Assembly: GCF_026870175.2 (NCBI RefSeq)
Contig: NZ_CP113977.2
Location: 434,001-498,000, forward strand
Direction: 5' to 3'
DNA: 64,000 nucleotides
Source: Flavobacterium aestivum
GTDB taxonomy: Bacteria; Bacteroidota; Bacteroidia; Flavobacteriales; Flavobacteriaceae
Under the pieces are notes generated by a model, which saw only the letters and a program-made list of their open reading frames with translations, was not told where the DNA came from and did not search any database. How positions within the stretch are numbered: position 1 is the stretch's first letter; each line of letters opens with the position of its first letter. This document shows positions 41,486 through 50,026 of this stretch, piece after piece. Made by a program: the position numbers and the translations under genes.

Positions 41486-43027
41486 ATGGCAAAACAAGAA
41501 GATTTATTTAAGAATGTAATTTCGCATGCAAAAGAGTACGGATTTATCTTTCCGTCAAGCGAAATATACGATGGTTTAAGTGCAGTCTATGATTATGCAC
41601 AAAACGGAGTAGAATTAAAAAAGAATATACGCGAATATTGGTGGAAATCGATGGTTCAAATGAACGAGAACATCGTAGGTCTAGACGCGGCTATATTGAT
41701 GCATCCAACCACTTGGAAAGCATCAGGTCACGTAGATGCCTTCAATGATCCATTGATAGACAACAAAGATTCGAAAAAAAGATATAGAGCCGATGTCCTT
41801 ATTGAAGATTATGCTGAAAAGTTAAATCAAAAAGCAATCAAGGAAATCGAAAAAGCCAAAACTCGTTTTGGCGATGCTTTTAACGAACAAGAGTTTGTAA
41901 CCACCAACGCAAGAGTGATGGAATACAAAGCCAGAGAAAGAGAAATTCTGGAAAGAATGGGACGTTCTTTGGGTAACAATGATTTGGATGATGTAAAAGC
42001 ATTGATTGAAGAATTGGAAATTGCCTGCCCTGAATCAGGTTCCAGAAACTGGACAGATGTAAAACAATTCAACTTAATGTTTGGCACCAAATTAGGAGCT
42101 TCTGCTGAAAATGCAATGGATTTGTATTTGCGTCCAGAAACTGCACAAGGTATTTTTGTTAACTTCCTAAACGTACAAAAATCAGGAAGAATGAAAGTTC
42201 CTTTTGGAATTGCACAAACTGGAAAAGCTTTTAGAAATGAAATCGTAGCAAGACAATTCATCTTCCGTATGCGTGAATTTGAACAAATGGAAATGCAATT
42301 TTTTGTGCGTCCAGGCGAAGAAATGCAATGGTACGAACACTGGAAAGCAACTCGTTTAAACTGGCATTTATCTCTAGGATTAGGAAAAGAAAATTACCGT
42401 TTTCACGATCATGAAAAATTGGCTCATTATGCCAATGCTGCGGCCGATATTGAATTTAATTTCCCTTTTGGTTTCAAAGAATTGGAAGGAATTCACTCTA
42501 GAACTGATTTTGACTTAAAAGCACACGAACAATATTCAGGTAGAAAACTACAATATTTTGATACCGAACTAAATCAAAACTACGTTCCTTATGTGGTAGA
42601 AACCTCTGTGGGATTAGATAGAATGTTCTTGGCTGTTTTCGCTACTTCGCTAAAAGAAGAAACACTAGAAGATGGCTCTACAAGAACAGTACTGAAATTA
42701 CCAGCAGTTTTAGCCCCAACAAAAGCGGCCGTTTTACCATTAGTTAAAAAAGACGGATTACCAGAAATTTCTAAAAAAATCATTGATGATTTGAAATGGG
42801 ATTTCAACGTTGCTTATGATGAAAAAGACGCTGTAGGTCGTCGCTACAGAAGACAAGATGCATTGGGAACTCCTTTCTGTATCACAGTAGATCATCAAAC
42901 TATCGAAGACCAAACGGTAACTATTCGTCATAGAGATACAATGAAACAAGATCGTGTATCCATTGCCGACTTGAAATCTATTATTGAAAACGAAGTTTCT
43001 ATGAAAAACTGGTTAATGAAAATGTAA
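41486..43027 (+). CDS. glyS: Glycyl-tRNA synthetase (single-chain, class II)
   Basis: A 513-residue class II synthetase of the homodimeric bacterial/eukaryotic type rather than the alpha2beta2 type. Motif 2 region is GKAFRNEIVARQFIFRMREF, preceded by YLRPETAQGIFVNF, and motif 3 is ETSVGLDRMFLAVF; the C-terminal anticodon-binding domain starts near 415 (LAPTKAAVLPLVKK). It charges tRNA-Gly. The gene stands alone with a strong terminator. Confidence 0.97.
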   Translation: MAKQEDLFKNVISHAKEYGFIFPSSEIYDGLSAVYDYAQNGVELKKNIREYWWKSMVQMNENIVGLDAAILMHPTTWKASGHVDAFNDPLIDNKDSKKRYRADVLIEDYAEKLNQKAIKEIEKAKTRFGDAFNEQEFVTTNARVMEYKAREREILERMGRSLGNNDLDDVKALIEELEIACPESGSRNWTDVKQFNLMFGTKLGASAENAMDLYLRPETAQGIFVNFLNVQKSGRMKVPFGIAQTGKAFRNEIVARQFIFRMREFEQMEMQFFVRPGEEMQWYEHWKATRLNWHLSLGLGKENYRFHDHEKLAHYANAAADIEFNFPFGFKELEGIHSRTDFDLKAHEQYSGRKLQYFDTELNQNYVPYVVETSVGLDRMFLAVFATSLKEETLEDGSTRTVLKLPAVLAPTKAAVLPLVKKDGLPEISKKIIDDLKWDFNVAYDEKDAVGRRYRRQDALGTPFCITVDHQTIEDQTVTIRHRDTMKQDRVSIADLKSIIENEVSMKNWLMKM

Positions 43028-43047
43028 TTACCGATTCTATTTAATAT

Positions 43048-43086
43048 AAAAAGTGCTTCCAATTTATTGAGAAGCACTTTTTTTTA
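43048..43086 (+). terminator. glyS terminator
   Basis: Stem AAAAAGTGCTTC / GAAGCACTTTTT, loop of about 11 bases, followed by a long T run. The remaining 340 bases before the next gene are AT-rich with no gene or clear promoter. Confidence 0.85.
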
Positions 43087-43427
43087 CCCATAAATAAACA
43101 AACTATCTACAGCTTTTTTAATTTATCTTTTACTCAAAAGAATATAGTTTGTTTGACACTTTTCATCGACAAACAAATGCATTTTATCGTATTTATATGT
43201 ATTTCGTCACAATGTATTAACATTCAATTTATAGATATTAACAAATAAGCATAAAAAAAATTGATTTGCGTAATTTTATTATATTTAAACAATATCAATT
43301 CCATTTTAGAGTCACAATTAGCTAGTTTTTTTCATTAGTCCCAATGAATTATTATAATTAGCTAAAGCAAAAGTCTACCAAAAGAACTACAGTTCGTTAC
43401 GCAATTAACCAAATAGGAAAACTATTA

Positions 43428-44240
43428 ATGAATTATTCGTACATTATAATTGACGATGATCCAGAAAGTGTTTTGAAAACGAAAGCCATTACTGCTAATT
43501 TTTCAGAACTTCACTTTATTGCAGAAGCATATAATTATGCCGACGCTCTAAATCTAATTATAGAGCATAGCCCCAAACTAATTTTTATCGAAATAGATCC
43601 AGTACACAAAAAAAGCAAGCTTTCCCTGAATCTAATTGATACATTGTATAGATACCTAACAGTTATCCCAAAAATTATTATAACCACATCAAAAAAAGAT
43701 TTAGCCTATGAAGCTATACAATATGAAGTAACTGATTATTTAATAAAACCTCTAAAGAAAATCGATTTTAAAAAATTAATCTTAAAATTGAAAAAAATAC
43801 ATTGGGATGATGAGATTTTTATAATTCAATCCCCACACCATGAAGAAAACTCTATATCAACCCTATCTATTGAAACTTCACACAAGAAAAAAAATCATAT
43901 ACTATGCATCAAATCGTATGGGGACCATAGATATATTGATTCGAAAGACATTTGCTATTTACAAGCCGATAATAATTCAACAGATATTCATTTGAATAAC
44001 GGAGAAGTCGTCACCGCTTTTAAAACTTTAAAACATTTTGAAGCTGTACTGTCAACCCCCTTTGTTAGAATTCACAATAGCTTTATTATCAATCGCAACT
44101 ACATAGCTAGAATTCATACCGGAAACTCAGTTTGCTATATTAAAAATACCACCATAAAGCTTCCGTTTTCTAAATCTTACAAGAAAAATATAGACTTCAT
44201 TATAAGTGATTTTTCCAACGAAAATTACATAGAAGTATAA
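43428..44240 (+). CDS. LytTR response regulator with Glu in place of the phospho-Asp
   Basis: A 270-residue protein. Residues 1-125 form a receiver: acidic IIIDDDPE, then KLIFIEIDP where the usual phosphorylated Asp is Glu, IITTSKK and the conserved Lys in DYLIKPLKK. Residues 160-268 are a LytTR DNA-binding domain (YGDHRYIDSKDICYLQADNN, FVRIHNSFIINRNYIARIH). The Glu may mimic permanent phosphorylation or remove kinase control. It is upstream of a repeat-tail peptide gene and a TPR lipoprotein gene. Confidence 0.9.
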   Translation: MNYSYIIIDDDPESVLKTKAITANFSELHFIAEAYNYADALNLIIEHSPKLIFIEIDPVHKKSKLSLNLIDTLYRYLTVIPKIIITTSKKDLAYEAIQYEVTDYLIKPLKKIDFKKLILKLKKIHWDDEIFIIQSPHHEENSISTLSIETSHKKKNHILCIKSYGDHRYIDSKDICYLQADNNSTDIHLNNGEVVTAFKTLKHFEAVLSTPFVRIHNSFIINRNYIARIHTGNSVCYIKNTTIKLPFSKSYKKNIDFIISDFSNENYIEV

Positions 44241-44413
44241 AAACAAACCATTCACCATGATTTAATATCCATCCACTAACAGACGAAGGTGAACCACCAC
44301 AAAGGCCTTGTAATGTAAGAAAAGTTGAGTTTTGAGATGTAATTTTACAATGGAAATCCTGCAAAAAGGGATTGAAAAAAGTAAAAAATTTATAACCATA
44401 AAAAACTCAAATC

Positions 44414-44677
44414 ATGAAAAAATCTACAGTAACAATCGGACTAATTGCAGTAGTAATGGCATTAACTTCATTTACTACAACTGAAACAACAGCATCAACA
44501 ATTGCTAGCAACACCACAATCACTCCTATTGATGGTAGTGGAGGGCAAGATTCTGGTGGACATAGAAAAGCAGATTATACAGGAAACGAATCATTAGCTT
44601 CATTAAACAGCCAAATACTAGTAGATATAGATGGTAGTGGAGGTCAAGATTCTGGAGGACATAGAAAAGCAGATTAA
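44414..44677 (+). CDS. Small secreted protein with duplicated 15-residue tail
   Basis: An 87-residue protein. A signal peptide (TVTIGLIAVVMALTSFTTT) is followed by a Thr/Ser-rich segment and two copies of DGSGGQDSGGHRKAD (about residues 40-54 and 73-87), the second at the very C-terminus. The repeat is glycine-rich and hydrophilic. Its place between a LytTR regulator and a TPR gene suggests a secreted signal or surface role, but no family is recognised. Confidence 0.75.
   Translation: MKKSTVTIGLIAVVMALTSFTTTETTASTIASNTTITPIDGSGGQDSGGHRKADYTGNESLASLNSQILVDIDGSGGQDSGGHRKAD
44531..44577 (+). repeat. Direct repeat copy 1 in the small secreted protein gene
   Basis: 47 bases, matching copy 2 at 44630-44676 with only two differences, both silent or near-silent at third positions. 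Confidence 0.85.
44630..44676 (+). repeat. Direct repeat copy 2 in the small secreted protein gene
   Basis: Second copy of the 47-base repeat, ending at the stop codon; 99 bases from copy 1. Confidence 0.85.
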
Positions 44678-44701
44678 TTATTCTAAAAAATAAATCAATA
44701 T

Positions 44702-44735
44702 AAAGGCTGTCAATTATAATGACAGCCTTTTTTAT
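44702..44735 (+). terminator. Terminator after the small secreted protein gene
   Basis: Stem AAAGGCTGTCAAT / ATGACAGCCTTT with a short loop, then a T run. Confidence 0.8.
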
Positions 44736-44750
44736 TAACAAAAAAATTAG

Positions 44751-44758
44751 TATTTTTG
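44751..44758 (+). promoter_or_regulatory. -7 element of the TPR lipoprotein gene
   Basis: TATTTTTG, 20 bases before the TTG start; the gene retains its promoter although its 3' part is lost. Confidence 0.55.
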
Positions 44759-44778
44759 ATTGAACCCAAATCTATCTT

Positions 44779-45264
44779 TTGAAAAATAATTATTTCATAT
44801 TATCCTTTTTTTTCATTCTTCTTATTGCTTGCACCAATAAAAATAAATCAAAAGATAATGTCATTTCATCTAAAGACAGTCTTTCATCTTATTTATCGCT
44901 AGCTAATGACATTCGTTTACCACTTAAGTCTAAACAGCAATACAATCAGAAAGCATTTGAAATTATTATAGCTCAAAAAGATGACTCCATAAACAAAGTC
45001 AACTTATTTAAAATTGCCAATCGTTATTATAACATGAATGATTGGAAAGGTTATTTTGACACTTCTAAACTCATTCTAGAACGATCAAAAAACAGTAATG
45101 ATACCGCTAACATTGCTAAATCCTATACTTATTTGGGAGACTATTATACTGCAAAATCCATATCAGATAGTGCCTTTTTGTGCTATTTTAAAGCTGAAAA
45201 ATTATATGTTAAAATTGGCAACAATTACAATCTTATTAGGGGCAATACCAAACATACACTATAA
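44779..45264 (+). pseudogene. TPR lipoprotein (sensor-type), cut off by the prophage
   Basis: 161 residues from a TTG start. A lipoprotein signal (FILLIACTNKN) is followed by TPR-like helices (FKIANRYYNMNDWKGYFDTS, AKSYTYLGDYYTAKSISDSA, FLCYFKAEKLYVKIGNNYNL). Full-length proteins of this type continue with more TPRs, a membrane helix and a kinase or DNA-binding domain and pair with LytTR regulators. Here the repeat pattern breaks after NYNLIR and an unrelated tail GNTKHTL ends at a stop, so the prophage left end lies at about 45238-45264. Confidence 0.75.
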
Positions 45265-45330
45265 ACTAAGACATTAATACTAAAAAAGGTTTAAAAAGGT
45301 TTAATTCTTCTTTAATAAAAAAGGTCGAAA
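45240..45330. mobile_element. Left end of the Mu-like prophage
   Basis: The host TPR frame loses similarity near 45238. Just inside, three copies of A(5-6)GGT occur at 45282-45290, 45293-45300 and 45317-45325 and may be transposase-binding sites. The exact terminal bases and target duplication cannot be set because the right end is not in the window. Confidence 0.55.
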
Positions 45331-45354
45331 ATTAAAGTTAGTCAAATGAATGGT

Positions 45355-46230
45355 TTAATTTTTGCTTTTTAAAAGTGATTTTATATGGTCGATTTCAGCT
45401 TCTAAGTCCCCTACACGGTCATATAATACGGTTGGGTCAGGTAATTCAAAAGAAAGGTGCATTTTTACAGCCCAGACTTCTTTTATATGATATGTCTCTA
45501 GAGATATATTAGGATACTCCTTTCTATTATCTGATTTCAAATATAAATTGTCATATTTTTTCAAACGGTTTAAAACACGCTTAACAAGAATACCATCATT
45601 ACTGACAATCACATATATACGATTGTCTTTTATGTCTTTAATCCAATTCTCTACCCATTCACCAACTACATAAGACCCATCGTTTAAAGTTGGATACATA
45701 GAATGACCTGATACTTGAAACATTCTAAAAGTACCATTCTGAATATTTGGCAAACTAAAGGTTGGTAATGTCTGTACAAAGTGTGGATCTCCATAACCTA
45801 ATAAATACCCAGCTGCAGCTTTAGTAGGTACCAGTACTACATTATCCTTCCCGCTTTCACTTACAGTAACAATCTTTGGCATTTTGCTAGACAAAACAGA
45901 TTTGTCCTCATTTACTAAAAGTGATACATTTTCTTTATTTTTCGTTTCTTCCGAAAATGTGACAGTTTTTGTGACATTTTCAAAGTGTGACATATCCTGC
46001 ACATTTGGTTTTAACATCTCACCCTCTCCTAAAACAAACCAAATAGGATTTAAGTCTATATAAGAATGTAGAATTTTTTCTATAGTATCTGAGTTCAAAC
46101 CAGCTGAATTCTTAATGGCTTTACCAATTAATCCTACAGATAAGCCTGCGTCAACGGTAATATTGTTAGGATTCAATCCTTTGTATTCCATGTATTTACA
46201 TAACCTATGTGTAATTTTTTCTATACTCAT
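45355..46230 (-). CDS. Phage repressor, HTH plus S24 peptidase
   Basis: A 291-residue LexA/CI-type repressor. An N-terminal helix-turn-helix (ITVDAGLSVGLIGKAIKN, about 24-41) is joined to an S24 autoprotease with cleavage site KAAAGY (Ala140-Gly141), Ser177 in VSGHSMYPT and Lys217 in ILVKRVL. It should keep the prophage silent and self-cleave on RecA activation after DNA damage. It diverges from the early operon, with a perfect inverted repeat between. Confidence 0.93.
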   Translation of the reverse strand: MSIEKITHRLCKYMEYKGLNPNNITVDAGLSVGLIGKAIKNSAGLNSDTIEKILHSYIDLNPIWFVLGEGEMLKPNVQDMSHFENVTKTVTFSEETKNKENVSLLVNEDKSVLSSKMPKIVTVSESGKDNVVLVPTKAAAGYLLGYGDPHFVQTLPTFSLPNIQNGTFRMFQVSGHSMYPTLNDGSYVVGEWVENWIKDIKDNRIYVIVSNDGILVKRVLNRLKKYDNLYLKSDNRKEYPNISLETYHIKEVWAVKMHLSFELPDPTVLYDRVGDLEAEIDHIKSLLKSKN

Positions 46231-46275
46231 ATTGAAATAAGTCTATGTTTTTATTAATTAGTATTGAAAAATATC

Positions 46276-46283
46276 TATATTTG
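46276..46283 (+). promoter_or_regulatory. -7 element of the phage early promoter
   Basis: TATATTTG, about 41 bases before the first early gene; overlapped by the operator-like palindrome. Confidence 0.6.
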
Positions 46284-46304
46284 TATCACTCTAACGATAC
46301 AAAT
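46279..46304. promoter_or_regulatory. Operator-like inverted repeat
   Basis: Perfect 9-base arms ATTTGTATC / GATACAAAT with an 8-base spacer, on top of the early -7 element and downstream of it. A good candidate for repressor binding. Confidence 0.65.
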
Positions 46305-46323
46305 GTATAATAAATTTTAAGAT

Positions 46324-46503
46324 ATGAGCATATTAATTGAACAAGCGAGAAAATTTAAAACTTGGGAACTGCTTCATAGTATGACAGGTAAGAGTAAAGT
46401 TTATTGCAAAAAAGTAGTGACAAACGAAAGAAAACAAGAATCAGTTGCTGCCAAACTAATCATGGAAAAGTTTGCAGAATTAGAAAAAATGTTAATCAAC
46501 TAA
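46324..46503 (+). CDS. Small early protein in the Ner position
   Basis: A 59-residue basic, helical protein (MSILIEQARKFKTWELLHSM, then TGKSKVYCKKVVTNERKQES). It is the first gene of the early operon, directly downstream of the operator and nine bases ahead of the transposase gene, the position of the Ner/Cro-like regulator in Mu. A DNA-binding role is inferred from position and composition; I do not see a clear helix-turn-helix. Confidence 0.7.
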   Translation: MSILIEQARKFKTWELLHSMTGKSKVYCKKVVTNERKQESVAAKLIMEKFAELEKMLIN

Positions 46504-46512
46504 TTCGTACGA

Positions 46513-48684
46513 ATGCAACTGTTACCCCAAGACATCATTATACGTAATTACAAAGACGGTGAAACCTTATGGGTTTCGCAACGCTTGGTATTACAAATTT
46601 GTCAAGTAACAGAAGAATATTTAAGAACACGTGCTAGAGCACTATTCAAAAAATCAATCCAAAAAGGCTATAAATACGGCGACTTTTTACCCAATACAGG
46701 AAGTGCTTGGCGTTGGGGCAAAGCAAACGGGACGTTTTACTACGACTACGATTGTTTACCTGATCGCAAACCAACTCACTACCGTTCAAAATTTGGCGCA
46801 AAGCATGAGCTTCTACAAGCGTATGAGGCTCTGCAAAGTGCTGATAAATCTAACAAGCAAAATCAATTAAAAAACGCTATCCAAGCGCAAGTAAACACGT
46901 TCATTGACAATACTGACATTACTTATTACATGTACAGTGCAATTGTAGGCTTCAATCAAAAACAAGCCGAACAAATGGCGACTGGACGTGCTTGGTGCAT
47001 TTGGATAATGAAACAATTGTTTAATGATAACTTCAAGTTACTTGGAATCAATAAAAAACAGGACTTCTACCAAGTGTGTACTGATATGTTGGCACCGCTG
47101 GAACTGGAAGGTTTTAAAATCAATTCTCCTGCCTATTTACGCAATAAGATAAATGAGTTTCCATTTACAGGCGATACAATCGAACAATTGAAGTTCTTTA
47201 TTTCGGGTAAATATGGAAATGACAACGCCCAAATAGTGGGTAAATTCCCTTTAATTGACGAAAGCACAGGTCAAATTTACCAGTTTGATATACATCAGGC
47301 TATGATGTTTCATCTGTATATGAATCCTGGCGGTTCGTCAAAAGAATATATCCGCACACTTTGGGAGCGTGATTATTGCGAAGATGTTCAAGAATTTGAC
47401 TTACAGCCTGTAGCCTATCGTACTTTTTGTCATCATTTGACCCGTTTTAGCTCACAAATCAAAACAGCTAGAGCGCGTCACGGTGAAGACTATTACAAAA
47501 AGCACGTTCAAACATACGTAACTACAGAAAGATTACAATACGCACACTCATTATTTGCGGGTGATGGTTCAGGAACTATCAACTACAAGTATAAAAAAGC
47601 TGACGGCAAGTGGCATACAATGAAACTATATGTAATTCTTATTACTGATGTAGCAAGTAGACACATTGCGGGTTGGTCCGTTGCTCCTGTAGGTTCTCAC
47701 AAAGAAACTGAAGCTATGACTAAAGCAGCTGTTAAAATGGCTATTGAAAACGGAGGCAATCAAACGATGTTCGAGTTTATTTCTGATAACCACGGAGCAT
47801 TTACTTCAAAAGAAAGCAAATCATTCTTAAATCTTGCTTTCAACAAAGTAAGAACCATTGAAGCGGGTAATTCACAAGCAAACCCTGCAGAAACTCAATT
47901 CCGTTTGTTTAAACGCAGTTTAAAAGACATTCAAAACTTCCTTTCAACATCATGGGGAACTGGTTTAGAAGGTCAGGCAAATCCTGATCATATCAATATC
48001 GATGATATGCCGACCTATGATGATGCTGTAATTCAGATGCATGAACTTATTAAGCGTTGGAATGCTACCAAACTACGTGATGGTGTTGCGCCTGTAGAAC
48101 GCTTCGCAATTAAACACCCAAATTGCCAACCGCTTGAACCAATAGTAATGCGCTATTTGTTTGCTAAGCATACCAAAGTAGATGTAAGTTATATGCGAGG
48201 ATATGTAAATGTTTATCGTACCAAAGGATACAGTGATAGTGAGTTATTCCAGTTCGAAATACCACAATTTGGAGGCGTAGGGACTGAATTGATTGCTAAA
48301 GCTACAGGTTACACCACAGGCGCTCAGGTAAAAGTAGTATGGGATGAAACCTTTGCTGATTTATACACACTGGATGAAAAATTTATAATGAGTTGTCCTA
48401 GATCGATTGGGACTTCACAATCTCATGCTGAAATGGACGAACAAAAAACCAATGCTTTAGGACACTTGAAAGGACGCAAAGCAAAACAAACTGAGTATAT
48501 CGATGATTTCGAAACTTCACTTAATGAAGTAATGGAAGGATTAAGCTATGAGCATAGCATCGCACTTGGTGGCAATAAAGAATCTTATAATAAAAATCAA
48601 ATAAATAACGAGAATACTAACCTTAAAAATACGACCAAACAGAGAGTAAATAGAGACTTTAATAGCTCTGAATGGTCGGCTTAA
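46513..48684 (+). CDS. MuA-type DDE transposase
   Basis: A 723-residue transposase. An N-terminal DNA-binding region is followed by an rve/RNase H catalytic core with Asp351 in FAGDGSG, Asp425 in ISDNHGAF and Glu460 in NPAETQF, then a Mu-transposase C-terminal beta-barrel domain (residues about 560-640). It joins phage ends to target DNA for integration and replicative transposition. Length is slightly above MuA (663). The 3' end is 11 bases before the MuB-type gene. Confidence 0.95.
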   Translation: MQLLPQDIIIRNYKDGETLWVSQRLVLQICQVTEEYLRTRARALFKKSIQKGYKYGDFLPNTGSAWRWGKANGTFYYDYDCLPDRKPTHYRSKFGAKHELLQAYEALQSADKSNKQNQLKNAIQAQVNTFIDNTDITYYMYSAIVGFNQKQAEQMATGRAWCIWIMKQLFNDNFKLLGINKKQDFYQVCTDMLAPLELEGFKINSPAYLRNKINEFPFTGDTIEQLKFFISGKYGNDNAQIVGKFPLIDESTGQIYQFDIHQAMMFHLYMNPGGSSKEYIRTLWERDYCEDVQEFDLQPVAYRTFCHHLTRFSSQIKTARARHGEDYYKKHVQTYVTTERLQYAHSLFAGDGSGTINYKYKKADGKWHTMKLYVILITDVASRHIAGWSVAPVGSHKETEAMTKAAVKMAIENGGNQTMFEFISDNHGAFTSKESKSFLNLAFNKVRTIEAGNSQANPAETQFRLFKRSLKDIQNFLSTSWGTGLEGQANPDHINIDDMPTYDDAVIQMHELIKRWNATKLRDGVAPVERFAIKHPNCQPLEPIVMRYLFAKHTKVDVSYMRGYVNVYRTKGYSDSELFQFEIPQFGGVGTELIAKATGYTTGAQVKVVWDETFADLYTLDEKFIMSCPRSIGTSQSHAEMDEQKTNALGHLKGRKAKQTEYIDDFETSLNEVMEGLSYEHSIALGGNKESYNKNQINNENTNLKNTTKQRVNRDFNSSEWSA

Positions 48685-48695
48685 ATTTTAAATCT

Positions 48696-49622
48696 ATGGC
48701 AAAGTTAACACAAATTCAAAAACTAGACCTAATACCCTCAGCAATTGAAGTGTATTTATCGGACAACTCCACTACACAGGTGGCATTGGCAAAATTAGCA
48801 GGAATTGATAAAGCCTACGTGAACCAAATAGCAAAATCTAATGAGTTTATTGGTAAAGCAAAAATTGCTGACAAATATTATGAAGCAATAGCTTTGGTTA
48901 TTGGTTTTAAGTTAGAAAAAACCTATTGGCAACACTTCAATACGTTCAATTTCAAACAATCGATTATCACTTTTGAAAAAGCACGTGAAAAGAAAATCAG
49001 GTTAGGAGTTGATGGTGATACAGGACTAGGCAAAAGTTATGCGGCCGATATGTTTAAAAGAAAACATCCTGCACATGTATTCCTAGTTAAGTGTTCAGGC
49101 ATAGAAAATTCAAAAGAGTTTGCTATCAATTTGGCAACTGAAGCTGGAGTAACCACCACAGGAACTAAAGGCGCAATTATCAAAAGAGCTTGTGAGAAAA
49201 TCAAAAATCTAGGTAATAACCCAATATTGATTATTGACGAATTCGAGAACTCAAAAGCAGGCAACATTCCAACCGTTAAAACTATTGCAGACGAATTACA
49301 AGGCTATGCTTCAGTAGTGGTTATTGGTATTGATGTGCAAAAAATGCTAAAAAAAGCAGCAGATAGTCGTAAAAATGGCTTTGTACAAACTAATCGCCGC
49401 TGGTCATTTGGATGGACAAACTTAGATCCATCAATTAGCGAAGACATTGAATGTATTTGCAACGAATTAGGAATAATCAACAAACCTGCTATCAACTGGC
49501 TTAAAGCACGTGTAAAAGACTTCGATAGTCTTAAAAATATCATTACCACGGCACTTGAAGAAGCTGAAATATCAGGTCAAGAAGTTACCATCTCAATGTT
49601 AAATGATTTATACCCATTATGA
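48696..49622 (+). CDS. MuB-type AAA+ ATPase, transposition target selector
   Basis: A 308-residue ATPase from the ATG at 48696. An N-terminal helix-turn-helix (TQVALAKLAGIDKAYVNQIA) precedes the AAA core with Walker A GDTGLGKS (Lys113) and Walker B NPILIIDEFEN. MuB polymerises on target DNA, activates the transposase and gives target immunity. An upstream in-frame ATG at 48672 overlaps the transposase gene and is less likely. The stop overlaps the next start as ATGA. Confidence 0.93.
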   Translation: MAKLTQIQKLDLIPSAIEVYLSDNSTTQVALAKLAGIDKAYVNQIAKSNEFIGKAKIADKYYEAIALVIGFKLEKTYWQHFNTFNFKQSIITFEKAREKKIRLGVDGDTGLGKSYAADMFKRKHPAHVFLVKCSGIENSKEFAINLATEAGVTTTGTKGAIIKRACEKIKNLGNNPILIIDEFENSKAGNIPTVKTIADELQGYASVVVIGIDVQKMLKKAADSRKNGFVQTNRRWSFGWTNLDPSISEDIECICNELGIINKPAINWLKARVKDFDSLKNIITTALEEAEISGQEVTISMLNDLYPL

Positions 49623-49762
49623 TAACAGTTTATAACCCAACACAGCGAATCCTTATTGTAAAAAACAAAAAAGGAAAAATAGTAAAAGCCTTTGGAGGTG
49701 ATATTGCAACCGAAAAGTGGAATGAAAAGTTAAATAGCTGGATTAATAAACGTAAAAATTAA
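49619..49762 (+). CDS. Small phage early protein, unknown
   Basis: A 47-residue basic protein (MITVYNPTQRILIVKNKKGK) coupled to the MuB-type gene by an ATGA overlap. Beta-rich start and helical end; family not recognised. Confidence 0.65.
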   Translation: MITVYNPTQRILIVKNKKGKIVKAFGGDIATEKWNEKLNSWINKRKN

Positions 49763-49767
49763 ACTTA

Positions 49768-49941
49768 ATGAAAGTATCAAAACAATGGCTTGAAACCAAA
49801 ATTAAAGAACTAAATGATTGGCTTTTTGCAAACGAAAAAGGAATTCATTTTGAATTTACTCACAAAAAACGCAGTCGAGATTATTATGTAAACAAGCTAA
49901 TAGAACTCGAAGAAAACCAACTAATGTCAATAAAAGTATGA
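49768..49941 (+). CDS. Small phage protein, possibly broken by an in-frame TGA
   Basis: 57 residues (MKVSKQWLETKIKELNDWLF ... NQLMSIKV) up to a TGA at 49939-49941. The same frame stays open beyond the stop for 23 more codons (VKEVDTHWPVEGDTLELIEH and onward) to a TAA at 50011-50013. Either the gene has acquired a nonsense mutation, or two short proteins are encoded. Function unknown. Confidence 0.6.
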   Translation: MKVSKQWLETKIKELNDWLFANEKGIHFEFTHKKRSRDYYVNKLIELEENQLMSIKV

Positions 49942-50026
49942 GTAAAAGAAGTGGACACCCACTGGCCAGTAGAAGGCGACACTTTAGAACTGATAGAACA
50001 CAATTTTAATTAATAAAATAAGAAAA

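Noticed and set aside
44526..44741. 71-codon minus-strand frame opposite the repeat-tail protein
   Set aside because: Antisense to the direct repeats and the terminator; repeated sequence in it is a mirror of the plus-strand gene.
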